A stretch of 64,000 nucleotides of DNA from Trinickia acidisoli (GTDB lineage: Bacteria > Pseudomonadota > Gammaproteobacteria > Burkholderiales > Burkholderiaceae), in assembly GCF_017315725.1 (NCBI RefSeq), contig NZ_JAFLRG010000002.1, positions 930,001 to 994,000 on the forward strand, in the 5' to 3' direction. Below are positions 45,974-54,586 of the stretch, piece after piece. A model generated the notes under the pieces. That model did no database searches and was not told the DNA's origin. It worked only from the letters and a program-made list of their open reading frames with translations. The translations under genes and the position numbers were made by a program. Every line of letters begins with the position of its first letter. The stretch's first letter is position 1.

Positions 45974-46831
45974 CTACGCCGCTACAAGCAGCCCCGCATC
46001 GAGCGCAAACGGCAGCCACATCAGCAATTGCGCACTGATCTCGTCCTGAGCCCGCCCGAGTTCGCCCGCCACGCTCGGAATCAGGTCGCGCACGCTGCCC
46101 TCTGTATCCCCCAGCAGGCTAAGGAACGAAAACGACCATGGCTCGAGCCGATGCAGCCGCACGCGATAGTGGCTGCGGGCCACGGCGACGTGTGTGTCGC
46201 CCGCTGCGGGATTGCTGAACGGCTGGTCGGCCGCCACCGCCGCAATCAGACTCGAAAAATCGAAGTCGAGCCGCAAAAGCCGCAGCGACGCCGGCGCGCG
46301 CAAGCGAAGCGCGTGTAACAAAACGATATCGAACGGAGCAGGAAACAGCGAACGTTCGCCCCCTTCGATACCGGGCGCGCGCTCCACTTCCGCAAACGCA
46401 CGCTCGAGCCGCGCGAGGCTCGCCGGCAGCGCTTCGAGCGTGCCGCGCCCATCGTTGGGCTGCGGCCGCGCGGCTTCGAGAAAATCGGCAAAGCCAGCGC
46501 CCAAATCGAACAGCGTATAGGACGAAGGCGGCTTGGCGCCGAGATACGCGCCGGCAAAGAGATCGAAAACCTGATCGCCGACGAAACGCCTCAGCACCGG
46601 AAATTCCGCGCGCAGGCATTCGATGAGACGCATGCGATAGCTGACCACATAGATCTCGAGGCGCTGGCGCGCCGGCAATCGCTCCGTACCAACGATCGCC
46701 GCATCGCAATCGATACCGTATTGGGCTGCGACGCTCAGCGCGTCGTCGAGCGTCCAGGATTCGCCGGCGACGACATCTTGCATCCAGTGTTGCAGCGTGG
46801 CGAGATCGCGATCGTTCACGTTATCGGTCAA
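45974..46831 (-). CDS. DUF2063 family, HvfC/BufC-like MNIO partner protein
   Basis: 285 residues from a TTG start two bases after the DUF692 gene stop (translation probably coupled). The N-terminal half fits the DUF2063/HvfC-BufC domain: LARL-type helices, RLEIYVVSYRMRLIECLRAE with a following FPVLRRFVGD, then FDLFAGAYL and PSSYTLFDLGAGFADFL. In characterised MNIO systems such proteins bind the precursor and deliver it to the DUF692 oxidase. It is the last gene of the three-gene operon. The frame ends cleanly, so it is intact. Confidence 0.8.
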   Translation of the reverse strand: MTDNVNDRDLATLQHWMQDVVAGESWTLDDALSVAAQYGIDCDAAIVGTERLPARQRLEIYVVSYRMRLIECLRAEFPVLRRFVGDQVFDLFAGAYLGAKPPSSYTLFDLGAGFADFLEAARPQPNDGRGTLEALPASLARLERAFAEVERAPGIEGGERSLFPAPFDIVLLHALRLRAPASLRLLRLDFDFSSLIAAVAADQPFSNPAAGDTHVAVARSHYRVRLHRLEPWSFSFLSLLGDTEGSVRDLIPSVAGELGRAQDEISAQLLMWLPFALDAGLLVAA

Positions 46832-46833
46832 AG

Positions 46834-47784
46834 TCAGCGGCTCAATTGAAAGTCGACTGGGGTGGACAACGCCCCCCCTGTCACGAGGCGCACGTCGCCC
46901 GCCTCAGGCATCGCGCCGCCGCGCGCAACTTTCGCCTTGCCGAGTTCGTCGAGTAACGCGGCAAACGGCGGAATGCTCGCATCCCATTCGAGCAGCGTCG
47001 CCACACCCGCCGTGCGCGCCTGCGCGAGCGCGTAAAGCGGCCACACGGCGGCCGGCACGGGTTGGTCGTGCGTGTCGATGAGATGGGTACCGCAATCGCT
47101 AGGGCCCGCGAGATGGATCTGCACAATGCGCTCGGCCGGCAACTGCTCGATATAGGCGACGGGGTCGAAGCCGTGATTCCTGGCGCTGACGTAGACGTTG
47201 TTGACGTCGAGCAACAATCCGCAGTCCGTAGCGTCCGCCAGCCTCGCGAGAAATTCCGCTTCGGACATCTGCGACGCGTGAAACGTCAGATAGCTGCTCG
47301 GATTCTCAAGAATCAGCGCGCGCCCAAGATAGTCCTGCACGGCGCGAACGCGATCGGCCACGTGCGCCAGGCTTTGTTCGGTGAGCGGCATCGGCAGCAG
47401 ATCGTGCGTATTGCGGCCGTTGACGCCCGTCCAGCAGAGATGATCGGAAATCCAGGCGGGGCGAACGCGCTCGGCCAGTTCGCGAAGCTTGCGCAGGTAG
47501 ACGCGATCGAACGGCGCGACACTGCCGATCGAGAGCGACACGCCGTGCATGACGATCGGCCGATGCGCCGCGATGCGCTCGAGCACATGAGCCGCATAGC
47601 CGTGGTGATCGAGAAAGTTCTCGCTAATGATCTCGAACCAGTCAACGCCCCATTCCGACGGCGCCGTCGCCATCAAATGTGGAAAATGGACGTGACGCAG
47701 CCCGACCCCGTCACCGAGATTCGGCAGGCCGAGGCGGCAAGCCGATGCGCTTGCCGCCTCGTACAAGACGGCCCCTGCGGTCAT
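46834..47784 (-). CDS. DUF692 multinuclear non-heme iron oxidase (MNIO; HvfB/BufB/MbnB-like)
   Basis: 316 residues of the TIM-barrel DUF692 family. Conserved metal-site and core segments are all present: MHGVSLSIGS, SDHLCWTG, LENPSSYL, LLLDVNNVYVSARNHG, VQIHLAG, DTHDQPV and LEWDASIP. These supply the His, Asp, Glu and Asn ligands known from MbnB and BufB. Known members oxidise cysteines (oxazolone/thioamide, thiooxazole) or the peptide backbone of ribosomal precursors. ATG 47784 overlaps the stop of the ferritin-like gene (ATGA). An open frame runs upstream but overlaps that gene and is spurious. The obvious substrate candidate is the cysteine-rich tail of the protein encoded just upstream. 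Confidence 0.9.
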   Translation of the reverse strand: MTAGAVLYEAASASACRLGLPNLGDGVGLRHVHFPHLMATAPSEWGVDWFEIISENFLDHHGYAAHVLERIAAHRPIVMHGVSLSIGSVAPFDRVYLRKLRELAERVRPAWISDHLCWTGVNGRNTHDLLPMPLTEQSLAHVADRVRAVQDYLGRALILENPSSYLTFHASQMSEAEFLARLADATDCGLLLDVNNVYVSARNHGFDPVAYIEQLPAERIVQIHLAGPSDCGTHLIDTHDQPVPAAVWPLYALAQARTAGVATLLEWDASIPPFAALLDELGKAKVARGGAMPEAGDVRLVTGGALSTPVDFQLSR

Positions 47785-50075
47785 GTCGACGGCGGCATGG
47801 CGATGCGCAGCGGGTTCGGCGGCAACTCGGGCGGCACCTCTTGCTTTCTTGCCTCCAGCACGCGCTTGTAGGCCTCGTAGGCGATCTTGTCGATGCGGTC
47901 GCCCTTCTCGAATGCGATCGTCGCGTCCGGGCCTTCGAGCGCTACCGCCTGCCAATGCGGTTGGAAACCGCCGATCTGCTTGTAGTCGAACAATTGCATC
48001 GTGCCCGCAAGCGGGAAGCGCTGAGAGGCCGAAATCGGCACCGCGCAACCACCGAAGCCCTGGCAGCGGTTGTCGCCGGGCGCGCTGTAAACCGGTAGCG
48101 GATTGCAGCCGTTGCCGAACGTGCGCATCTGCAGCGCCGTGCTCGCACTCGTGCTTGTGCCGCAATTGCCGCCGCCCGAGACCTTTTGCACGAAGCCGCA
48201 GCCGCCCTGTGCGTTGCATTGATTCGAGCCGCGGCAGCTATGGAAAACGCCGACCTGGGCGCAATCGTTCGGCGCTTTCGCGACATTGAGGTCGAGCCCT
48301 TGGCACGCGTGATACAAAATCTTCGAATCGAGCGGCTCGAGACCGATCGACAAATCGGGCGCCTTCCCATAAACGGCCCAACAGATCGCCATGCGATCGC
48401 CCGAGCCCACCATCGACGGAAACGGGAACTGTACGGGATTCTGTGCCTGGGCCGCGGCGCTCCAAAAGTCGTCGAGCACGGTCAGCACGCCCGCGATCGA
48501 ACCGACCGCGGCCTGGCTCAGCGTCGGGTAGTAGCGCGCCGGCTCCGCGCGCAGCGTGTTGAGCGCCTCGGCGACCTGATCCGGAGAAGGAATGGGATCG
48601 TCGGCCGGCCGCACGTAATCGGGCTTCTTCAAATCGCTACCCTGCCAGCCACCGCCCTCCTTCGCCCGTTCGGCCCACCAGTCGATCCATGTGCGCACGC
48701 CGCCCTGCTCGAACAGATCCCGGATATCTCTGTTGAACCGCTCGAAGTGGTCGGCTTCGTCGTGATCGGTACGCGCCGCCGCATCGGCCGAAGGCATGAG
48801 CGCGCCGCTATCGTTAAAGCTCGGATAGTCCGATTCAAGCGCGACGGGCGACGGACGATACTCCTTCTTCACCGCGCGCAAACCGATCTCTCTCGCGCGC
48901 TGCAGCAGTTGCTGCTTGCGCTCGCCGCCTTGCAACAGCCCTTGCGGCTGCGCCGTCAGTTCGGCAAGCACCGGGAGCGCGTCTTCGGGCAAAGTATCGA
49001 CCCCGAGCGCATCCTTGAAAACCTCGTGAAGGTTCTCGTAATTGTGCGTCTCGATCGCCTCTCCGAGATGCTCGCCGAGCACCGCCACGGCCTTTTCCAC
49101 GCGCCGACGGACCCGCTCTTTGAGCGTGCTGCCTTCGCCTTGATCGGTGATGGCGCTCATCATATTCAACATCTGCTCTTTGGCGATGTCCTTGTATGTG
49201 AGCGCGATCGTTGCCTCGAAGCCCATGAACTCGCGCATCGGATGACCCGCGCCCGAGAAGTTGTTGAACAGGTCGTTTTGCTGGCCGTTCGGATTGAACA
49301 CGCAATCCCACAACGTCGAGCCGTCCTCGTAGACCACATTCACATAGTTGCCGTAACACTGATACATCCAGCCGATCGAGCCGAATTGCGGCAGCGGCTC
49401 ACCCGCCTCCCAGGGGCCGCGCTCGCCGCCCGACTTCCAGATATCGTCGAACGGGGCGATCGGGAAATACTCGCCGCGGTACTGCTCGAGCACGTCGGTG
49501 CGCGCGTCGGCATCGTCGCGCTCGATCGCGCAGAAGAGCCACAGTTTCTCGTCATTGAGCGCGCCGACATCGACATCGGCCGCCAGCCCCTGCTCTTTGC
49601 GATCCTGATAGCTTTGCGTATGAGCGAGATCGATGATGTTCGGAATGCGCGTCTTGCCTGGGCCGTAGCATTTCCATGCGTGCGTCTCGGGGTCGACGAG
49701 CGAGCAAGTGCTGTATTTCGGCGGCGAATTCGGGTCGCTGACGGCCGTCGCCATATTCGAGGCGAGTTGCAAATGCAGCATTTCGTCGATAAAGACGGAG
49801 AAGAGAATATTAAACGCCCGCTCTTCGTTGCTCGCCGGATTGCGCACCGGCTTCGCGCCGGGCCAGAGACGACCCTTGTAGAAATCGAGATTTTTTCCCG
49901 TAATGGCATGCATGCCGTAAATCGAATACAGGCTCGTCATATACAGTGGAATCGTGAAGAGCTCGACCTCGAGCGCGGCTTGGGCGATGGCCCGCAAGGC
50001 GGCGATGTCGGTTTCTTTATGTGCGGGGCTCCGCTTGTTTTCTCCGACTCCGTTACTGCTTTCAATGCTTTCCAT
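47781..50075 (-). CDS. Ferritin-like domain protein with cysteine-rich, bufferin-like C-terminal region
   Basis: 764 residues; ATG 50075 has AGGAG seven bases upstream (the frame runs to 50189). Residues about 22-110 form a ferritin-like (VioB-type) domain with ALEVELFTIPLY (Glu36/Glu38) and DEMLHLQ (Glu98, His101). A helical middle follows. Residues 591-677 hold nine cysteines (591, 605, 614, 620, 626, 638, 657, 671, 677) in patterns HSCRGSNQCNAQGGC and RCQGFGGC, resembling CxGxNxC...GGC repeats of BufA2-like MNIO precursors. About 87 residues follow the last cysteine, so the core is internal. No signal peptide is present, unlike secreted bufferins. It overlaps the MNIO gene by four bases, with DUF2063 next. 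Proposed as the MNIO substrate; modification is inferred. Confidence 0.75.
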   Translation of the reverse strand: MESIESSNGVGENKRSPAHKETDIAALRAIAQAALEVELFTIPLYMTSLYSIYGMHAITGKNLDFYKGRLWPGAKPVRNPASNEERAFNILFSVFIDEMLHLQLASNMATAVSDPNSPPKYSTCSLVDPETHAWKCYGPGKTRIPNIIDLAHTQSYQDRKEQGLAADVDVGALNDEKLWLFCAIERDDADARTDVLEQYRGEYFPIAPFDDIWKSGGERGPWEAGEPLPQFGSIGWMYQCYGNYVNVVYEDGSTLWDCVFNPNGQQNDLFNNFSGAGHPMREFMGFEATIALTYKDIAKEQMLNMMSAITDQGEGSTLKERVRRRVEKAVAVLGEHLGEAIETHNYENLHEVFKDALGVDTLPEDALPVLAELTAQPQGLLQGGERKQQLLQRAREIGLRAVKKEYRPSPVALESDYPSFNDSGALMPSADAAARTDHDEADHFERFNRDIRDLFEQGGVRTWIDWWAERAKEGGGWQGSDLKKPDYVRPADDPIPSPDQVAEALNTLRAEPARYYPTLSQAAVGSIAGVLTVLDDFWSAAAQAQNPVQFPFPSMVGSGDRMAICWAVYGKAPDLSIGLEPLDSKILYHACQGLDLNVAKAPNDCAQVGVFHSCRGSNQCNAQGGCGFVQKVSGGGNCGTSTSASTALQMRTFGNGCNPLPVYSAPGDNRCQGFGGCAVPISASQRFPLAGTMQLFDYKQIGGFQPHWQAVALEGPDATIAFEKGDRIDKIAYEAYKRVLEARKQEVPPELPPNPLRIAMPPST

Positions 50076-50287
50076 GCGTGGTCTCCTACTGATCGGCGAG
50101 CGCATCGGAATGTCGGTCGCCGGCTGCGGGTGGGAAGCGACGGCTGGTAAGCCGTCTTTTTTTATAAAGACAGGCAGAACGACGAGCAACGGGCTTGGAC
50201 CGGTTTCTCCGCACCGACCTTACATCTGACGAAACCATACGGTAGCCATATCGGCGTGTCAAGCGATGAGATGAGATTCAACTCACG

Positions 50288-50431
50288 CACCGCAAAGCCT
50301 GCAAGGCCATGGTGGGGTTGCTTGAACTGGCCGCGAATCGCGGAGTCGAGGCGGTTCTTGCCGAGCGGCTCGAGACGATGCTCACCGCTCGTGTTACGCT
50401 GCGCCGAAAGCAGATATTTGAGCTTGGCTAG
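50288..50431 (+). pseudogene. IS21-type transposase (IstA) C-terminal fragment
   Basis: An open stretch of 47 codons ending at TAG 50429-50431 reads HRKACKAMVGLLELAANRGV followed by EAVLAERLETML. This resembles the last part of IS21-family IstA transposases. There is no upstream part and no istB gene. It lies between the start of the MNIO operon (50075) and the 115-residue gene at 50529, next to relic B. The rest of 50076-50528 holds promoter-like sequence only. Confidence 0.55.
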
Positions 50432-50463
50432 AAGCGCACATCACGACTTAGTCGTTACAATTG
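50407..50463 (+). repeat. IS-like relic B, matches relic A
   Basis: This stretch continues out of the IstA fragment and matches 45802-45858 in the same orientation. Together the two relics bracket the MNIO operon (45974-50075). Confidence 0.5.
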
Positions 50464-50528
50464 AAGCGCTCCATGCAAGGCATGATGCATCAATAATTTA
50501 CGATTGACAAAGGAGAGGTGTCGAACTT

Positions 50529-50876
50529 ATGGAAAATAACGTCCCCCAAGAAAAAATACCCGCCCCTGTTGTGCGAGTGTCGCAGGCAAATTTTGATTCG
50601 AATCGATTTGCGGAAGTGAATAAAATGGCTGAGGATATCGGCAAATATTTGATTCCCGCAATAAATAAATTGCCAGGACTCATTCACTATTATGCAGCCT
50701 GCTCCCCTGCCGGCTTCATGATTCATGTAAGCATTTGGGATACGGATGAACATGCAAAACAAATGAGCCACCTAAAGGAAATGATCATTGACGCCAAAAA
50801 TGATGCGGAAAAGGTAGGCGTTATCTTTACCCCCATCATTCACTACCCTATCAACTGGGAGATTGTTGCTCGATAG
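50529..50876 (+). CDS. Small dimeric alpha-beta barrel (antibiotic-biosynthesis-monooxygenase-like) protein
   Basis: 115 residues, complete, with AAAGGAGAGG upstream of ATG 50529. The order of segments (VVRVSQANFDSNRFAEVNKM, then LPGLIHYYAACSPAGFMIHV, SIWDTDEHAKQMSHL) fits the ferredoxin-like dimeric barrel of the ABM/stress-responsive families. These include monooxygenases, heme-degrading enzymes and proteins without known activity. The gene is AT-rich compared with its neighbours and lies at the right side of the accessory stretch next to IS relics, so it may be acquired. It converges with the sugar-binding protein gene. Function is not determined. Confidence 0.65.
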   Translation: MENNVPQEKIPAPVVRVSQANFDSNRFAEVNKMAEDIGKYLIPAINKLPGLIHYYAACSPAGFMIHVSIWDTDEHAKQMSHLKEMIIDAKNDAEKVGVIFTPIIHYPINWEIVAR

Positions 50877-50982
50877 TAAATTTCTATCGTCTATAGCAAT
50901 ATTTTCTTCCAGCGCACGCTTGCACGTAAAACCGAGGAAGAGCCGCGGCCCTTCCTCTCGCACTGCACGGGATCGACGCCAA

Positions 50983-51924
50983 TCAATCGTAAAGTACGGC
51001 TGCGATCTTCGGATCGTTCATATTGGTCTTGTCGTACCAGTAAAAGCCCGTGTCGACTTTCTTGGGCAACTTCTCGCCCTTCAACGCTTTCACCGCTGAA
51101 TCGACGACGCATTTGCCGATGCCTACCGGGTTTTGCGTGATCGCACCCGCCATCAGGCCGGAGGTGATGTCGTCCTTTTGCTCCTTGCCGGAGTCGTAGC
51201 CGATCAACACCAGTTTCTTGCCCGATTCCTTGACGCCGATCGCCGCGCCTTCCGCCGAGCCTTCATTGGTACCGAAGATGCCTTTGATGTTCGGGTTGCC
51301 CTGGATCATCGCCTTCGCGATCTCCGCCGACTTCAAATGGTCGCCGCCGCCGTACTGCACGGAAACAATCTTGATGCCAGGATGCTTCGACTTCATCTCG
51401 TTGAGAAAGCCGTCGCGGCGATCGATACCCGTGCGGCTCGTCTGGTCGTGCACGATCATGCCAACCTCGCCTGAATTGCCGATCATCTCCGCCATCTTGT
51501 CGGCGGCGAGCGCGGCGGCCGCAACGTTATCGGTTGCGCACGTCGTCAGCGGAATGTTGCTGTCGACGCCCGAGTCGAATGCGATCACAGGTATCTTGTT
51601 GGCCTGCGCGCGTTTGAGCAGCGGAATGACCGCCTTGCTGTCGAGCGCGGCGATGCCGAGCGCCTGGGGATTCTTGGCGAGCGCGGCCGAGAGCATGTCG
51701 ATCTGCTTGTCGACCATGGCCTCCGTTTCCGGGCCTTCGAAGGTGATCCTGACGTTGTGTTCCTTCGCCGATTGTTCCGCACCGGCTTTCACGGCTTGCC
51801 AGAACTGATGCTGGAAACCCTTCGAAATAAGCGGAATGTAGGGTTCTTCGGCATACGTCGAACCAGCCGCCCCGACAAGCGCGCCGACTCCGATCACGAC
51901 ACTGATGAGTTTTCTTTTCAACAT
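50983..51924 (-). CDS. Sugar ABC transporter periplasmic substrate-binding protein (RbsB-like)
   Basis: 313 residues. The signal peptide MLKRKLISVVIGVGALVGAA-GSTYA is followed by mature EEPYIPLISKGFQHQFWQAV. It is a type I periplasmic binding protein of the RbsB/LacI-like class, with GAEQSAKEHNVRITFEGPE, GIAALDSKAVIPLLKRAQ and IFGTNEGSAEGAAIGVK. Good ribosome site (AGGAGGAG) before ATG 51924. Last gene of a GntR-ATPase-permease-binding protein operon on the minus strand; 90 bases separate it from the permease gene. Likely ligand: an aldose such as L-fucose or a related sugar, judged only from the divergent fuconate dehydratase-like gene. Confidence 0.9.
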   Translation of the reverse strand: MLKRKLISVVIGVGALVGAAGSTYAEEPYIPLISKGFQHQFWQAVKAGAEQSAKEHNVRITFEGPETEAMVDKQIDMLSAALAKNPQALGIAALDSKAVIPLLKRAQANKIPVIAFDSGVDSNIPLTTCATDNVAAAALAADKMAEMIGNSGEVGMIVHDQTSRTGIDRRDGFLNEMKSKHPGIKIVSVQYGGGDHLKSAEIAKAMIQGNPNIKGIFGTNEGSAEGAAIGVKESGKKLVLIGYDSGKEQKDDITSGLMAGAITQNPVGIGKCVVDSAVKALKGEKLPKKVDTGFYWYDKTNMNDPKIAAVLYD

Positions 51925-52014
51925 GGCTTCTCCTCCTAAGGTGGGCTATCAACCTCCTGCCGTTAAGGGAGCCTTTCGGTACTCCCTGTTCTCTCTTTGC
52001 TGTTCCGCTCTTCC

Positions 52015-53043
52015 TTATCGGCCTCTCTTGCGCCGCAAGATATCCGCGTAGACGGCGAGGATGATGATGAGGCCCGTCACCACGATCTGCCATTCCTGCG
52101 CGACCGACATGATGCGCAATCCATTGGTCAGCACGCTGATGAGGAAAGCGCCGATGATGGTGCCGAGTATCGTGCCCGAGCCACCGCTCAACGACGTGCC
52201 GCCTATCACGACGGCCGCTATGGCTTCCAGCTCGTAACCCTGACCGAGCGCCGGTTGCGCCGAATTCAGACGCGATGCGATGAGCAGCCCCGCAATCCCG
52301 CAAATCGCCCCGCCGAGGCCATAAATGGCGATTTTCCAGCGGTCGACGTTCACGCCGGAAAGGCGCACGGCCTCTTCATTGCTGCCGAGCGCAAACGTAT
52401 AGCGGCCAAGCGCCGTGCGATTGAGCGTGATCGAGCTGAGAACGGCGAGTACGAATAGGATCAGCACCGCATTCGGCACGGGCACGCTCGGCAGGATGCG
52501 GCCGATCAGCGAATCCTGCGAAATCATGTAGAAGTTTTCGGTGTCGGTGAAATAGATGGGCCTCTCGCCCGAGACGACGAGCGAAAGCCCCTTCAGCACC
52601 AGCATCATGCCCAGCGTGGCGATGAAGGGTGGGATTTTCATTTTCGCCGTCAGCGTTCCCGAAACGGTCCCGCTCAGCGCGCCCGTTCCGATCGCAGCGA
52701 GGATGCCCGTCCACATCGGCAGGTGCCAATAGCTGAGAAACACGCCGCAAATCACGGCCGTGAAGGTCATCAACGTGCCTACGGACAAATCGATGCCCCC
52801 CGTGATGATGACGAACGTACTGGCAACGGCCAGCACGCCATTGACGGCCGTCGCCTGCAAAATGCCGAGCATATTCGCTATCTGCATGAAATCAGGCGAC
52901 GCGAAGCTGAAAAAAATCAGCATCAGAAGCAGGCTCGCAAAGGCAAGCAGCTTTTGCACCGCAGTCGGCGAGAAAATGCGCGCCCGCAAGCCGGACGACC
53001 GTTTTTGGTCGGACAGCGCCGCGGTATCCGATTGCATCGTCAT
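52015..53043 (-). CDS. Sugar ABC transporter permease (RbsC-like)
   Basis: 342 residues, about ten hydrophobic segments, starting ATG 53043 (ATG 53037 also possible). Family landmarks are VITGGIDLSVGTLMTFTAVI, PFIATLGMMLVLKGLSLVVS, GSNEEAVRLSGVNVDRWK and GQGYELEAIAAVVIGGTSLS with the following GGSGT. It forms the membrane channel with the RbsA-like ATPase encoded 19 bases upstream. The 36-codon extension upstream overlaps that region without homology and is rejected. Confidence 0.92.
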   Translation of the reverse strand: MTMQSDTAALSDQKRSSGLRARIFSPTAVQKLLAFASLLLMLIFFSFASPDFMQIANMLGILQATAVNGVLAVASTFVIITGGIDLSVGTLMTFTAVICGVFLSYWHLPMWTGILAAIGTGALSGTVSGTLTAKMKIPPFIATLGMMLVLKGLSLVVSGERPIYFTDTENFYMISQDSLIGRILPSVPVPNAVLILFVLAVLSSITLNRTALGRYTFALGSNEEAVRLSGVNVDRWKIAIYGLGGAICGIAGLLIASRLNSAQPALGQGYELEAIAAVVIGGTSLSGGSGTILGTIIGAFLISVLTNGLRIMSVAQEWQIVVTGLIIILAVYADILRRKRGR

Positions 53044-53062
53044 GGATTCGACCTCTCGGGGC

Positions 53063-54574
53063 TCATGCTGTTCGTAAGGTTTCGCGCTGCGTCGCGAGAT
53101 GCATGATGCGCTCCTGCGTTGCCTCGCCTGCGGAGAGTTCGCCGGTGACACGGCCTTCGCACATCACTACGATCCGGTCGCTCATGCGCAGGATTTCCGG
53201 AAGTTCCGACGAGATCATCACGATTGCCTTGCCTTGTTCCGCGAGCGCGCGCAAAAGCTTGTAGATCTCGCTCTTGGCGCCGACATCGATGCCGCGTGTC
53301 GGCTCGTCGAAGAAGAGCACGTCGCAGTTCCGCTCCAGCCACTTCGCAATGACGACCTTCTGCTGGTTGCCGCCCGACAGCAGCCGAACCGGCTGCGTCG
53401 CAGAAGGCGTGCGGATGGCGAGCAAATTGATGAAATGTGCCGCCGCCTTGCGTATCCGCACGCGACGCAGGAACAGGTTCAGCGACAGGAATTTGCCGAG
53501 GTTGGACATGACGATGTTCGATTCGACGTCCATGCCTGTCGCAAGGCCGAAGCGCTTGCGGTCTTCGGAGAGATAACCGATGCTGTGCGCAACGGCGTCG
53601 CTCGGTTTTCTGATCGGCGCCTTCACGCCTTTGACGAAGATTTCGCCGGATTCGATCGGGTCGGCGCCGAACACGGCGCGCGCGACCTCGGTGCGGCCGG
53701 CGCCCATCAGTCCGGCAAACCCCAGAATCTCGCCTTTGCGCAACGTGAAGCTCACGTCCTTGACGAGCGGACCAGCGTTCAGATGCTTCACTTCGAGCGC
53801 GATGTCACCCAGATGCGCACGACCCTGATAAGGCGCGACGTCCGCAAGCGTTCTTCCCACCATCATGCCGATGATGGCCTGCACGCTCGTATCGGCGGTG
53901 GCGACGGTGGCCACGTATTCGCCGTCTCGCAACACGGTGACGCGATCGGAAATCTGCTTGAGTTCATCCATCTTGTGCGAGATGTAGATGATCCCGACTC
54001 CGCGCGCCTTCAATTGACGAATGATTCGGAAGAGTTCGGCGATCTCCGCGTCATTGAGCGCGGAAGTCGGTTCGTCCATGATGAGCACACGCGAATCGAA
54101 CGACAAAGCCTTGGCGATCTCGATCATCTGCTGGCTGGCGACAGTAAGCGTGTCGACGATGGTGCGTGGGTCGAGATGCACATGCATGCGGGCGAGGATC
54201 TCGCGCGCTCGTGCATTGAGTTCGTCTTCGTCGAGCAACAGACGCAAACGAGCGCGCGGCTCGCGGCCGATGAACATATTCTGCGCGACGGTCAAATGAT
54301 TCATCAGTTGAAGCTCCTGATGAATGATGCCGACGCCCGCGGCTTGGGCCTCACGCGGGCTCGCGAACGCGACGGGCCGGCCGTCATAGAGAATTTCGCC
54401 TGAATCGCGGGTATATACGCCGGCGAGAATTTTCATCAGCGTCGACTTGCCTGCGCCGTTTTCCCCCATCAGCGCGTGCACTTCTCCCGCCGCGAGTTCG
54501 AATTGGACTTCATGAAGCGCTCTCACGCCGGGAAAGCTCTTGCTGAGCTTGTTGACGGAAATGAGCGGAGTCAT
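53063..54574 (-). CDS. Sugar ABC transporter ATP-binding protein (RbsA-like, two ATPase domains)
   Basis: 503 residues with tandem ABC domains. The first has Walker A GENGAGKST and Walker B VLIMDEPTSALND; the second starts with the usual degenerate Walker A (GLMGAGRTEVARAVFG) and ends with LSGGNQQKVVIAKWLERN and FFDEPTRGID. This domain pattern is specific for sugar importers of the CUT2 class. It lies 12 bases downstream of the GntR gene and upstream of the permease gene, so one operon. Confidence 0.93.
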   Translation of the reverse strand: MTPLISVNKLSKSFPGVRALHEVQFELAAGEVHALMGENGAGKSTLMKILAGVYTRDSGEILYDGRPVAFASPREAQAAGVGIIHQELQLMNHLTVAQNMFIGREPRARLRLLLDEDELNARAREILARMHVHLDPRTIVDTLTVASQQMIEIAKALSFDSRVLIMDEPTSALNDAEIAELFRIIRQLKARGVGIIYISHKMDELKQISDRVTVLRDGEYVATVATADTSVQAIIGMMVGRTLADVAPYQGRAHLGDIALEVKHLNAGPLVKDVSFTLRKGEILGFAGLMGAGRTEVARAVFGADPIESGEIFVKGVKAPIRKPSDAVAHSIGYLSEDRKRFGLATGMDVESNIVMSNLGKFLSLNLFLRRVRIRKAAAHFINLLAIRTPSATQPVRLLSGGNQQKVVIAKWLERNCDVLFFDEPTRGIDVGAKSEIYKLLRALAEQGKAIVMISSELPEILRMSDRIVVMCEGRVTGELSAGEATQERIMHLATQRETLRTA

Positions 54575-54586
54575 TTTGACGTACGC

